From assembly GCF_910578695.1 (NCBI RefSeq), contig NZ_CAJTQJ010000034.1, positions 1-26,866 on the forward strand: a stretch of 26,866 bases of DNA. Direction: 5' to 3'. Origin of the DNA: an uncultured Brachyspira sp. (GTDB taxonomy: Bacteria > Spirochaetota > Brachyspiria > Brachyspirales > Brachyspiraceae). This document shows positions 7,895 to 14,626 of the stretch, piece by piece. The translations under genes were made by a program, and so were the position numbers. Within the stretch, counting starts at the first letter, position 1, and each line of letters begins with the position of its first letter. The notes beneath the pieces were generated by a model, which had not been told where the DNA came from, did no database searches, and was given only the letters and a program-made list of their open reading frames with translations.

Positions 7895-7923
7895 TTATCA
7901 TAATTTTAATTTTATGTTATAAT
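7895..7923 (+). promoter_or_regulatory. promoter of the outer-membrane protein gene
   Basis: TTATCA (7895-7900), 17 nt, and TATAAT (7918-7923) preceded by TGT (extended -10). The start codon is 66 nt downstream. Confidence 0.65.
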
Positions 7924-7988
7924 AAATATATGTATTGTATGTATTATTCGCTTATATACAATATTTTATCAAAAGTAAGGCGTAGCTT

Positions 7989-9101
7989 ATGAAACATGCA
8001 TTTCGTTTTTTTATTATTCTTTTAATTATAAACAAGGGGGGGGTATTATATACAGCAGTAACTGTAGATTTCAGATTATTTACAAGTTCTTATGCCTATA
8101 ATGCTGAAAACACTTTATGGCAGGATACAAGAACAACATTAACATACTTTGAAAATTTCACTGAAGGTGCTTTTGATATAAAATTTAATGATCTTATCAC
8201 TTTAAGAGTAGGAGCTTCAGTATTCTTTCCTTTTACATTTGAATTTCCTCAAGGTATAAGAGTTTTTCCTGTAGTTACAACACAATTATCTAATGAATAT
8301 ATTTCTTTAAGAATAGGAACTATGACAGGAGGGCATAATCTTCCCTCTCCTATAAGAGACCCTTTAATGGATATGACTCCTGTTGTAAGAGCTACTCCTG
8401 ATAATACTTTAATATCAAAAGGTCCTGAAAGTTATAAATATAATGATCCTTTTACTCATGGCTATTATGAATACGGAGCATCTTTTGAATGGTTTAAAGG
8501 AGGAAAAGGCGAAATATATATGAATTGGCAGATACAGCATAATGCCAAGCATAGAGAAAGATTCGATGTAGGAGTTACATATTCTATGGACTTTGCACAT
8601 AATATAGCAACTCCTTATGCTGCTATACACTATTGGCATAATGGCGGACATGAATATCCTTTTGTAGAAGGTTCTCCTGCTATTACAGAAAACTATGTAG
8701 GTGCTGTAGGTATTAACAGCTATTATTTATCTATACTTTATATGGCTTCTTATAATTTAGCTGACAGAGATAATGAAGCCGGAGTATTCGGACACGGACT
8801 TTTCTTGAGAGGTACAATACCTGTAAAAACTTATTTTGAGATAGAGCCTATAATATTCGTTTCAGGCTGGTATATAAATAAAAAGCATAAATTTATAAGC
8901 GTTGAAGGAGATCCGTTTTACAGAGTACCTTTCTATTTTGGGCTTAATATTAAGAAGGATTTTATATTTGATAATGGAATAGTTTTAGGACTAGGCTTTT
9001 ATAACGGATTATTCCTTAATGAAAAAAATGAAATAGGCATAAGATATGATCAGACTTTACAATTTGATTTTACATATTTAGTACCTGTAAAAAAGCAATA
9101 A
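7989..9101 (+). CDS. predicted outer-membrane beta-barrel protein with a G8 tract in its 5' end
   Basis: A 370-residue protein I do not recognise as a named family. The N-terminus has a positive n-region (KHAFR), a hydrophobic core (FFIILLII) and a possible cleavage site near VLYTA, so it is probably exported. The rest consists of alternating polar and aromatic stretches (for example GYYEYGASFEWFKGG and AIHYWHNGGHEYPF) and ends in QFDFTYLVPVKKQ, as expected for a membrane barrel. Residues 16-19 (KGGV) are encoded by a run of eight G bases (8036-8043), so a one-base slip would abort the protein right after the signal sequence; as sequenced the frame is intact. It has its own extended -10 promoter and AAGGCG before the start. 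Downstream lies the first copy of the 49-bp repeat. Confidence 0.75.
   Translation: MKHAFRFFIILLIINKGGVLYTAVTVDFRLFTSSYAYNAENTLWQDTRTTLTYFENFTEGAFDIKFNDLITLRVGASVFFPFTFEFPQGIRVFPVVTTQLSNEYISLRIGTMTGGHNLPSPIRDPLMDMTPVVRATPDNTLISKGPESYKYNDPFTHGYYEYGASFEWFKGGKGEIYMNWQIQHNAKHRERFDVGVTYSMDFAHNIATPYAAIHYWHNGGHEYPFVEGSPAITENYVGAVGINSYYLSILYMASYNLADRDNEAGVFGHGLFLRGTIPVKTYFEIEPIIFVSGWYINKKHKFISVEGDPFYRVPFYFGLNIKKDFIFDNGIVLGLGFYNGLFLNEKNEIGIRYDQTLQFDFTYLVPVKKQ
8036..8043 (+). repeat. G8 homopolymer inside coding sequence, possible phase-variation tract
   Basis: Eight consecutive G bases at codons 16-19 of the outer-membrane protein gene, in a genome where runs of G are rare. Tracts of this kind in surface-protein genes of other bacteria are classic slipped-strand switches. 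Confidence 0.8.
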
Positions 9102-9180
9102 ATAATTTTATTTTGTTATAATATAAAAAACTTCTATAATAATAAATTGCTTTTATTAAAAAATATAGTAATATTTATTA

Positions 9181-9229
9181 TATAGGAGTTTTTTAATATG
9201 AAAGATAAAAAAGAAGTTAATCCGAATAT
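9181..9229 (+). repeat. 49-bp direct repeat, left copy
   Basis: Identical over 49 bp to 12977-13025. It spans the ribosome-binding site (AGGAG), a T6 run, the ATG and the first codons of the DUF4261 gene. Upstream of both copies the promoter region remains alignable but diverged: TTGCTT (9147-9152) here versus TTGACA at the right copy. Downstream, similarity ends abruptly at 9229. Confidence 0.95.
9198..9229 (+). pseudogene. truncated 5' end of a DUF4261 gene
   Basis: ATG and about ten codons (MKDKKEVNPNI) identical to the start of the intact gene at 12994. After codon 11 the sequence runs into the antisense of a purD fragment, which happens to keep the frame open to a TAA at 9348-9350, so a 50-residue chimeric peptide could be made but is unlikely to function. 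Confidence 0.85.
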
Positions 9230-9458
9230 TTCAAGTTCATTTTCTTCAAATTTTTTAGCTATTTTGTATACAAGCATTTCTTCGCTTCCTACTATAGTTA
9301 AGTTAATATTCTCTTTTTTAGTAAAATTTAAAATCTCATATATAGTATAAATTTTCACAATTTTTTCTTTGGCTATACCTTATAATAAACTTTTGAAATT
9401 TTTTCATTCTTAAGTAAATTATTATAAATAGTATGCTCTCTGGTACATACCTATACAT
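9225..9458 (-). pseudogene. purD: decayed 5' fragment of purD (glycinamide ribonucleotide synthetase)
   Basis: Read on the minus strand from about 9458, the fragments match the N-terminal domain of PurD in order. First comes REHTIYNNLLKNEKISKVYY (PurD GREH… region), then after a frameshift and in-frame stop GIAKEKIVKIYTIYEILNF, then TKKENINLTIVGSEEMLV and KIAKKFEENELEIFG, which stops at the repeat junction. Intact PurD has VVGPE where this has IVGSE. The Gly-rich start is scrambled by a frameshift and the rest of the enzyme (over 300 residues) is missing. A 74-residue reading frame beginning with GTG survives but must be non-functional. The family assignment comes from motif order only. Confidence 0.8.
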
Positions 9459-9620
9459 ATCTTATATTTTATAAAAATTATATTGTAATTATATATATAA
9501 AATATTCTAATTTATAAAATTAAATTTTACTTTAAATTAAAGTTAAATATATGTTAATATGAATTTTTAATAATAAATTTGGAAATTATATCAAAAATTT
9601 ATAAAAAATAGAAAATAAAT

Positions 9621-9649
9621 TTGAAAAAGGGTTATAATTTGATTATACT
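9621..9649 (+). promoter_or_regulatory. candidate promoter upstream of the CAGTA repeat and sialidase operon
   Basis: TTGAAA (9621-9626), a 17-nt spacer and TATACT (9644-9649). If used, the transcript would begin near 9656 and carry the CAGTA repeat within a leader of about 370 nt. I see no equally good promoter nearer the gene, although TATAAA at 9996-10001 is possible. Confidence 0.5.
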
Positions 9650-9749
9650 TTAATATAAATGCTCTCGTGAACATTTTGAGCTTAAATTTATAAAATGGAA
9701 ATATAATGGTATTTTTTAGTAATCTTTACCGAAAAGTTATTAAAATAAG

Positions 9750-9801
9750 ACAGTACAGTACAGTACAGTACAGTACAGTACAGTACAGTACAGTACAGTA
9801 C
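9750..9801 (+). repeat. pentanucleotide tandem repeat (CAGTA), ten units
   Basis: Ten perfect CAGTA units (9751-9800) with one partial base at each side. They lie about 230 bp before the sialidase start codon and downstream of the best candidate promoter. The tract has no stop codon in any frame on either strand. Perfect repeats of this length are prone to slipped-strand change in copy number. Confidence 0.97.
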
Positions 9802-10029
9802 CCAAAATGTAAATTATTCTCATTGTAAATATCACCTATTTTATAGAAAACAATACTACAATATTCCAATCTTTTTTTCAACATCATTTATTAAATATTT
9901 TAAAAAATACGGTTTTTTCATTAATTTTTTATCAAATATTTTAAATTGCTGTTTCCTCAAAAGTCTATCTGGCATTTATCTTTTAAATGCTTGTCGTATA
10001 AATATTATTTTTATAGAGGAGTTTATACT

Positions 10030-11313
10030 ATGAAAAAAATTTTAATCATAGCTTTTGTACTAGTAAGTGCATTAGTATTGTCAATTTCTTGCAGACCAGG
10101 AGAAAAATTCAAGCCTAATCTATCAGCAGATTGGTGGTTAAAACCTGAAGATCATAAAAAAGCTTTTATGCAAAGCAAGGCACTTTTTACATCTGGTAAT
10201 GGAGAAATTTATAGAATAGCAGCAATAGCTGTAACTAAAAAAGGTTCTATAGTTTGTTTAGCCGACAACAGAAAAAATGTAAAAGATATCGGAGTAAATG
10301 GATCTGATAAAATAGATATAATTCTTAGAAGAAGCGAAGATGGCGGTCAAACTTGGTCTAATCCGTATCATATACCTGAAAGAGCATCAATTCTTACAGA
10401 ATCTCATAGCGACCCTGTACTATTTTCATGTGCTGATGGTTCTTTAGTAGCTCTATGTGCTTCAAAAGGCGGTTTCGGACAACAAACTGCTTCTAGTTCT
10501 GGAATAGCTATGTCTAAAAGTACAGATGACGGTAAAACTTGGAGTAAGTGGAAAGAAATAGGAGATTCTATAGGTGAGCAATTAAAAAGTAAAGATAACA
10601 CTATATCAAGGTTTTTTGTTGCTTCTGGTAAAAGCTTAACAATGAAAGATGGTACTTTAATGTGTTCATTATTATTAGGAGGAGCTACTATGACTGCATT
10701 TACAAAAATAGGAGTAATGCAATCAAAAGATAATGGTAATAATTGGACGGTTTTAACTGTAATAAATCCAGGTAAAAAAATTAATGAACCAAAAGTAATA
10801 GCAGAATTAAATGACGGCAGTCTGCTGATGTCTGTAAGACCCGATCAGGCTGGTGATAGAATATTCTATAAATCAAATAATAGAGGAGTAAGCTGGCAGG
10901 ATGTAACTAGTCAAATGGGAAAATTAAAAGATACAAGAGTTGATGCTGAAGGTGTTGTTTTAACATCTATAAAAGATGGATATAAAAAAGATAGATTAAT
11001 TCATATTAATTGTGATGGTAATGGAACAGTTAATAGAAAAGGGCTGAGAGTTGTTATTAGTTATGATGAAGGTAAAACTTGGAATCCTTCTGTTTCAAAA
11101 TACTTAGAGCCAAGTTTTGCTTGTTATTCTTCTATAGACAAATTACCAGATGGTACATTAGTTTCATTTGCTGAAGAAAGTAATCCTAATAATACTAAAC
11201 CTCCTCATGGCGACCAATTAGGATATACTATGATGTTTAGAAGATTTAATGTTGCTTGGATAACAGACCTTCAAGATACTTTTGATGAAGATTATTATGG
11301 AATAAATAGATAA
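10030..11313 (+). CDS. sialidase lipoprotein (GH33-type exo-alpha-sialidase)
   Basis: The start at 10030 is preferred over an in-frame upstream TTG at 9946 because it has AGAGGAG 9 nt upstream and opens with a lipoprotein signal (MKKILIIAFVLVSALVLSISC; Cys21). The mature 407 residues show the sialidase fold. IYRIAAIAV (60-68) is the Arg-triad Y-R-I-P-like motif. Five Asp-box (SxDxGxxW) repeats appear: RSEDGGQTW (101-109), KSTDDGKTW (163-171), QSKDNGNNW (231-239), degenerate KSNNRGVSW (281-289) and SYDEGKTW (344-351). Glu253, Arg270 and Arg340 are plausible triad and acid residues, and Tyr366 in ACYSSIDKLPDGTL with Glu382 fits the nucleophile pair. It would cleave terminal sialic acid from mucin or other glycans at the cell surface. 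The next gene begins 13 nt later. NanA and NanQ genes lie about 7 kb downstream. Confidence 0.93.
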   Translation: MKKILIIAFVLVSALVLSISCRPGEKFKPNLSADWWLKPEDHKKAFMQSKALFTSGNGEIYRIAAIAVTKKGSIVCLADNRKNVKDIGVNGSDKIDIILRRSEDGGQTWSNPYHIPERASILTESHSDPVLFSCADGSLVALCASKGGFGQQTASSSGIAMSKSTDDGKTWSKWKEIGDSIGEQLKSKDNTISRFFVASGKSLTMKDGTLMCSLLLGGATMTAFTKIGVMQSKDNGNNWTVLTVINPGKKINEPKVIAELNDGSLLMSVRPDQAGDRIFYKSNNRGVSWQDVTSQMGKLKDTRVDAEGVVLTSIKDGYKKDRLIHINCDGNGTVNRKGLRVVISYDEGKTWNPSVSKYLEPSFACYSSIDKLPDGTLVSFAEESNPNNTKPPHGDQLGYTMMFRRFNVAWITDLQDTFDEDYYGINR

Positions 11314-11326
11314 GGCGGTCTAAAAT

Positions 11327-12607
11327 ATGAAAAGGTTAATATTAATATTAAGTATAATAAGTGCTTTATATATAGAAGGTTTTGGATATTTTAAATCCCA
11401 AAATATGATAGATTTTCTTGTACATTCAAATCAGCTTCAAATTAGAACTGATAGATTTGGTGTTCTCGCTGGTACTAGAAATTGGAGATTTGCAGTTGGT
11501 TTGACAGATGCTGATAGAATATCAGGCGGTATAATATTACATAATACTGGGGAACCTGCTAGTCAAGATGCAAATAATAAAGGAATAGATAAATTTGTTC
11601 CTTCTGTTTCTGCCGCATTCGGTTATGATTCTGATTTGTTTGGTATTGGAGTAGGATATGAGTTTACTTGGAAATCTCCTACATATATGGTTCATACTCC
11701 TAGTATAACAGCTACCGCTTTAAATGATAATTTTAAAATAAACATTCCTATTTCTATAGGTGTCGGAGGTACTTCTTATATAAAAAGTGTACTTGCAGGA
11801 AAAGATGATTTAGAAGGTACTATTGTAGTTTCTACTGCTATTGAAGGACAGTATTATTTTCAAAATCAGCCATACTTGGGGCATTTAACATTTTTTTTCA
11901 ATTATGGCAATGCATATATTGAAGCTATTGATAAACCAAATGCTAGTTTTACTCAGCAATCCATTGGCGGAGAATTTAGAATGTACTTCAAAGTAGATAC
12001 ACCTAATGTTATAATTGAACCTATAATTAGGGTAAGATTTGATACAGCTTTAAAAACTACTTATAAAGGTTTAAGAGCAAGCGATCTTTATGATGTATTT
12101 GACAGCTTTGATGTATCAGCTAAAGGCTTTAATCCTTCACAAGAAACAGGATCTGGAGCTGCTTCTACTAGTACATCTGGGGCTTCAGCAATTGGCACCT
12201 TAAGCGGCGGATATATAGCCTCTATCCCTGACGAATATTATGCTAAAGAGCCTTATAGAATTGGTATAGCTTTTCCTGTTGGTTTTAGAGCTTCTTCTGA
12301 TGACGGTAAAATGATTTTCTATTTTGAACCTGCTTTATCTTTAACAGTTATAAATGCTAAAGATATATATCAAAAAGGCTATGAAAATTATCCCGAAGAT
12401 TCTAGACTTCATTATAGAAGGAATAATCCTTTTTATACATTTGGATATGTTGTTTATGGAGAATTAACATTAAGACCTGTACCTCAATTAGAATGGTATA
12501 CAGAAATTCAAACAGGCGGTGCTACTGTAGCTGGTAATTTAGCTTCTACTGGTGTTTCTACAAAATTTGTTTTAAATGGTAAAACAGGTATAAGTTGGTA
12601 TTTCTAA
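11327..12607 (+). CDS. Vsp-like outer-membrane protein, co-transcribed with the sialidase
   Basis: A 426-residue protein with a signal peptide (about residues 1-20, ending GFG). The mature N-terminus MIDFLVHSNQLQIRTDRFGVLAG resembles the opening of Brachyspira variable surface proteins (a WIDFLTHGNQF…R-D-Q-L-G-F style start), as I recall that family. Alternating aromatic and polar segments through the length, and a C-terminal LNGKTGISWYF ending in an aromatic residue, are typical of outer-membrane barrels. A Ser/Ala/Gly-rich stretch (about residues 276-296) looks like an exposed loop. It starts 13 nt after the sialidase stop with AGGCGG as ribosome-binding site, and a strong terminator follows, so the two form one operon. 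A role in glycan binding or uptake would fit but is inference. Confidence 0.75.
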   Translation: MKRLILILSIISALYIEGFGYFKSQNMIDFLVHSNQLQIRTDRFGVLAGTRNWRFAVGLTDADRISGGIILHNTGEPASQDANNKGIDKFVPSVSAAFGYDSDLFGIGVGYEFTWKSPTYMVHTPSITATALNDNFKINIPISIGVGGTSYIKSVLAGKDDLEGTIVVSTAIEGQYYFQNQPYLGHLTFFFNYGNAYIEAIDKPNASFTQQSIGGEFRMYFKVDTPNVIIEPIIRVRFDTALKTTYKGLRASDLYDVFDSFDVSAKGFNPSQETGSGAASTSTSGASAIGTLSGGYIASIPDEYYAKEPYRIGIAFPVGFRASSDDGKMIFYFEPALSLTVINAKDIYQKGYENYPEDSRLHYRRNNPFYTFGYVVYGELTLRPVPQLEWYTEIQTGGATVAGNLASTGVSTKFVLNGKTGISWYF

Positions 12608-12618
12608 AGTAACATTTC

Positions 12619-12678
12619 AATGGATAAAATAGTATGTAAAAACATAATATTTTTACATATTATTTTTATCCATTTTTT
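12619..12678 (+). terminator. strong intrinsic terminator of the sialidase-Vsp operon
   Basis: The left arm (12619-12642) and right arm (12650-12674) form a stem of about 24 bp, starting AATGGATAAAATA and closing TTTTTATCCATT, with a 7-nt loop and minor bulges. A T6 run (12673-12678) ends the hairpin. It begins 12 nt after the stop codon. The rest of the gap to 12941 is AT-rich and shows no other element I can support. Confidence 0.9.
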
Positions 12679-12941
12679 AATAATATTTTATTTAATTATA
12701 AACAAAATTATCATATTAAAAAGTATATTAACTATAAGCCTTGTAAATATATATTTATTATTATGTAAGAAATAGATAAAAAATCTAAATATAAAAAATA
12801 GTCTTAAAACATACCAAACACATTTTATATATTTGATTAATTATTAATTTAGTATTAAAATATAATATTTTTATTTGATTTAATATATATAAGTATAAAT
12901 AGTTATTTGCACTATATACAAAAACAAAATATAAAATTATT

Positions 12942-12970
12942 TTGACAAAGTTAAAAATTTTTGGTATATT
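12942..12970 (+). promoter_or_regulatory. near-consensus promoter of the DUF4261 gene
   Basis: TTGACA (12942-12947), a 17-nt spacer and TATATT (12965-12970), 24 nt before the start codon. A diverged equivalent lies before the left copy of the 49-bp repeat, which suggests this promoter was duplicated together with the gene start. Confidence 0.75.
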
Positions 12971-12976
12971 CATTAT

Positions 12977-13025
12977 TATAGGAGTTTTTTAATATGAAAG
13001 ATAAAAAAGAAGTTAATCCGAATAT
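12977..13025 (+). repeat. 49-bp direct repeat, right copy
   Basis: Identical to 9181-9229. Here it leads into the intact DUF4261 gene. The two copies bracket a 3.7-kb block that holds the purD remnant and the sialidase-Vsp operon. Confidence 0.95.
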
Positions 13026-13878
13026 AAATCATAAAGTTATAAATCATGATGAAGCTGATTTTTCACATGTATATTTCTACAAACTATTATTTGAAGAAAA
13101 ACCTCAATTACCGAATATAGAATTATTAAAGCAGAAAATCAGAAAGATTTATAAAGATATTGATACAGTATCATCAGATAAAGGTATTTACAGCATAGCA
13201 ATAAATGATTTGAAAGTAAAATATAAAGATGAAAAAGAAGTTCCAGCTCAAATACTTATGCCTGATGCTATGGAGTTTGATTATACTTCAATAAGCGATT
13301 ATTATTATAGCCAAATGTGGGATATAAAAGAACCTAAAGAACTTATAAAAAACTGCAATTACGAAATAATGCTTAGCGATTTTTTAGCTGCAGGATTAGA
13401 TTATAAAGATAGAACAGCATTGCTTAATAATTGGCTTTATACAGCATTAAGTCTGTTTGATAACTGTATAGCTGTATATAATGAACAAAGCGGAAAACTC
13501 CTTTTACCTAATCAAATACTTAATAACAGCTATCCTAAAGATTTCAGATTTATGCTTTCTGGAGTAAATATAAGACTTTTTAATGTACAGAATTCTAATG
13601 ATATTATAGTAGATACATTAGGATTATATGCTATAGGACTGCCTGATATACAGTATCATTTTCATAATTTAAATGTTAATGATGTAATAAGTCATGCTTT
13701 AAATATTGCTGCTTATATATTTGATAACGGAGATATTATAAAAAGCGGAGATACTATACAAAGCATATTTGAAAATAAAAACATACAATGGAAATGTCAA
13801 TATGAAAAATCTTTGTTAAAGCCGTATAGAGAAATACTCGATATTAATACCTTAGAGTATGCTTCAGGAAAAAGATAA
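12994..13878 (+). CDS. DUF4261 domain protein
   Basis: A 294-residue soluble protein with no signal peptide. The C-terminal part, TLGLYAIGLPDIQYHFHNL followed by VNDVISHALNIAAYIFDNGDIIKSGDTI (about residues 208-252), matches the DUF4261 pattern as I recall it (G-L-P-D-x-Q, then a helix and G-D-x-I-x-x-G-D-T). ILMPDAMEFDY near residue 88 is a second conserved-looking block. Function is unknown. The family also occurs near immunity or polymorphic-toxin genes, but nothing of that kind is adjacent here. The promoter is near consensus and AGGAG precedes the start. A truncated copy of its 5' end lies at 9198. Confidence 0.8.
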   Translation: MKDKKEVNPNINHKVINHDEADFSHVYFYKLLFEEKPQLPNIELLKQKIRKIYKDIDTVSSDKGIYSIAINDLKVKYKDEKEVPAQILMPDAMEFDYTSISDYYYSQMWDIKEPKELIKNCNYEIMLSDFLAAGLDYKDRTALLNNWLYTALSLFDNCIAVYNEQSGKLLLPNQILNNSYPKDFRFMLSGVNIRLFNVQNSNDIIVDTLGLYAIGLPDIQYHFHNLNVNDVISHALNIAAYIFDNGDIIKSGDTIQSIFENKNIQWKCQYEKSLLKPYREILDINTLEYASGKR

Positions 13879-14114
13879 AATTAATAATTTGTATAATTTT
13901 GTTGCAATAAAATAAGAATTATTATATATTATTTCGTATTGTTTATTATTATAAGATATATATATCATATATATTGTATAAAATATAATCAATAAACGGT
14001 AAAAAACTAATGTTAATATACTAAAAAATATAAAAAATACTATGACAGTTATTATTAAAACTTTTTTTAATAAAAATAAAAGCTGTATAGGTATTGTATC
14101 AACGGAGGTATGTA

Positions 14115-14603
14115 ATGAGTGAGGATGTTTCTTTATTAACTAAAGAAGAAATTGATGATGAAATAAAATCATTAGTTCAGAATTGGAAGAATGCTGAGGG
14201 AAATCTTATAATGATATGTCATGGTATTCAAAAACATTACGGCTATGTTCCTAGAAATGCAGCCAAATATGTATCAGAAGAGATAAATATACCGCTTGCT
14301 AGAATTTATGAGATTCTTACATTTTATAACTATTTCAATTTAGAACCGCCTGCTGAAAATAATATAGCTGTTTGTATGGGAACTGCATGCTATTTAAAAG
14401 GCGGCGGACAATTAGTAGAAGAAATCAAGAAAAAATTAAATTTAAAAGGCGATCAAAAATATTCAGCTGATAGAAAATACAAGCTGGAAGAAGTCAGATG
14501 TATAGGCTGCTGCGGTTTAGCACCTGTAATAACATTTAATGAAGAAGTTTCAGGAAGAGTAACCGCTGATGATATATCTAAATTTATCGAAAGCAAAGAA
14601 TAG
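14115..14603 (+). CDS. hydC: HydC, NuoE-like [2Fe-2S] subunit of NAD(H)-linked [FeFe] hydrogenase
   Basis: The start at 14115 is chosen over an upstream in-frame TTG at 14094 because GGAGG lies 6 nt ahead of it. The 162-residue protein is a thioredoxin-like ferredoxin of the NuoE family: a helical N-terminal domain with MICHGIQKHYGYVP (33-46), then one [2Fe-2S] cluster held by Cys87, Cys92, Cys129 and Cys133 (CMGTAC and CIGCC). It is the small subunit that relays electrons between the flavin subunit HydB and the hydrogenase HydA. It opens the three-gene operon with 23 nt to hydB. The 236-bp gap upstream is AT-rich; several TATA-like boxes occur but I could not single out one promoter. Confidence 0.93.
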   Translation: MSEDVSLLTKEEIDDEIKSLVQNWKNAEGNLIMICHGIQKHYGYVPRNAAKYVSEEINIPLARIYEILTFYNYFNLEPPAENNIAVCMGTACYLKGGGQLVEEIKKKLNLKGDQKYSADRKYKLEEVRCIGCCGLAPVITFNEEVSGRVTADDISKFIESKE

Positions 14604-14626
14604 AAAAATCGTAATGGAGCATAAAA

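Larger units (their letters stand above)
9102..10029. other. 928-bp region without an intact gene, holding remnants, a promoter and a tandem repeat
   Basis: From left to right it holds a diverged promoter copy and the 49-bp repeat with the first codons of a DUF4261 gene (9181-9229), a decayed purD 5' fragment on the minus strand (about 9225-9458), AT-rich DNA in which I see no gene (9464-9620), a candidate promoter (9621-9649), ten CAGTA repeats (9750-9801), and the remaining leader of the sialidase gene. Two short reading frames flank the CAGTA repeat; they are treated in the findings. Confidence 0.7.

Noticed and set aside
9134..9358. 74-codon minus-strand reading frame as a gene
   Set aside because: It is a surviving part of the decayed purD fragment running into the antisense of the 49-bp repeat, without the rest of the enzyme.
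9660..9682. GCTC/GAGC inverted repeat near the predicted sialidase transcript start as an operator
   Set aside because: Only four complementary bases at each side; too weak to support a binding site or hairpin.
9750..9801. CRISPR array
   Set aside because: The unit is a 5-bp perfect tandem repeat with no spacers and no cas genes nearby.
9946..10029. Upstream extension of the sialidase by 28 residues
   Set aside because: The extension starts at a TTG, lacks a ribosome-binding site and would bury the lipoprotein signal; the ATG at 10030 has both.
12785..12973. 62-codon minus-strand reading frame
   Set aside because: Low-complexity AT-rich translation over the promoter of the DUF4261 gene, with no ribosome-binding site or recognisable features.
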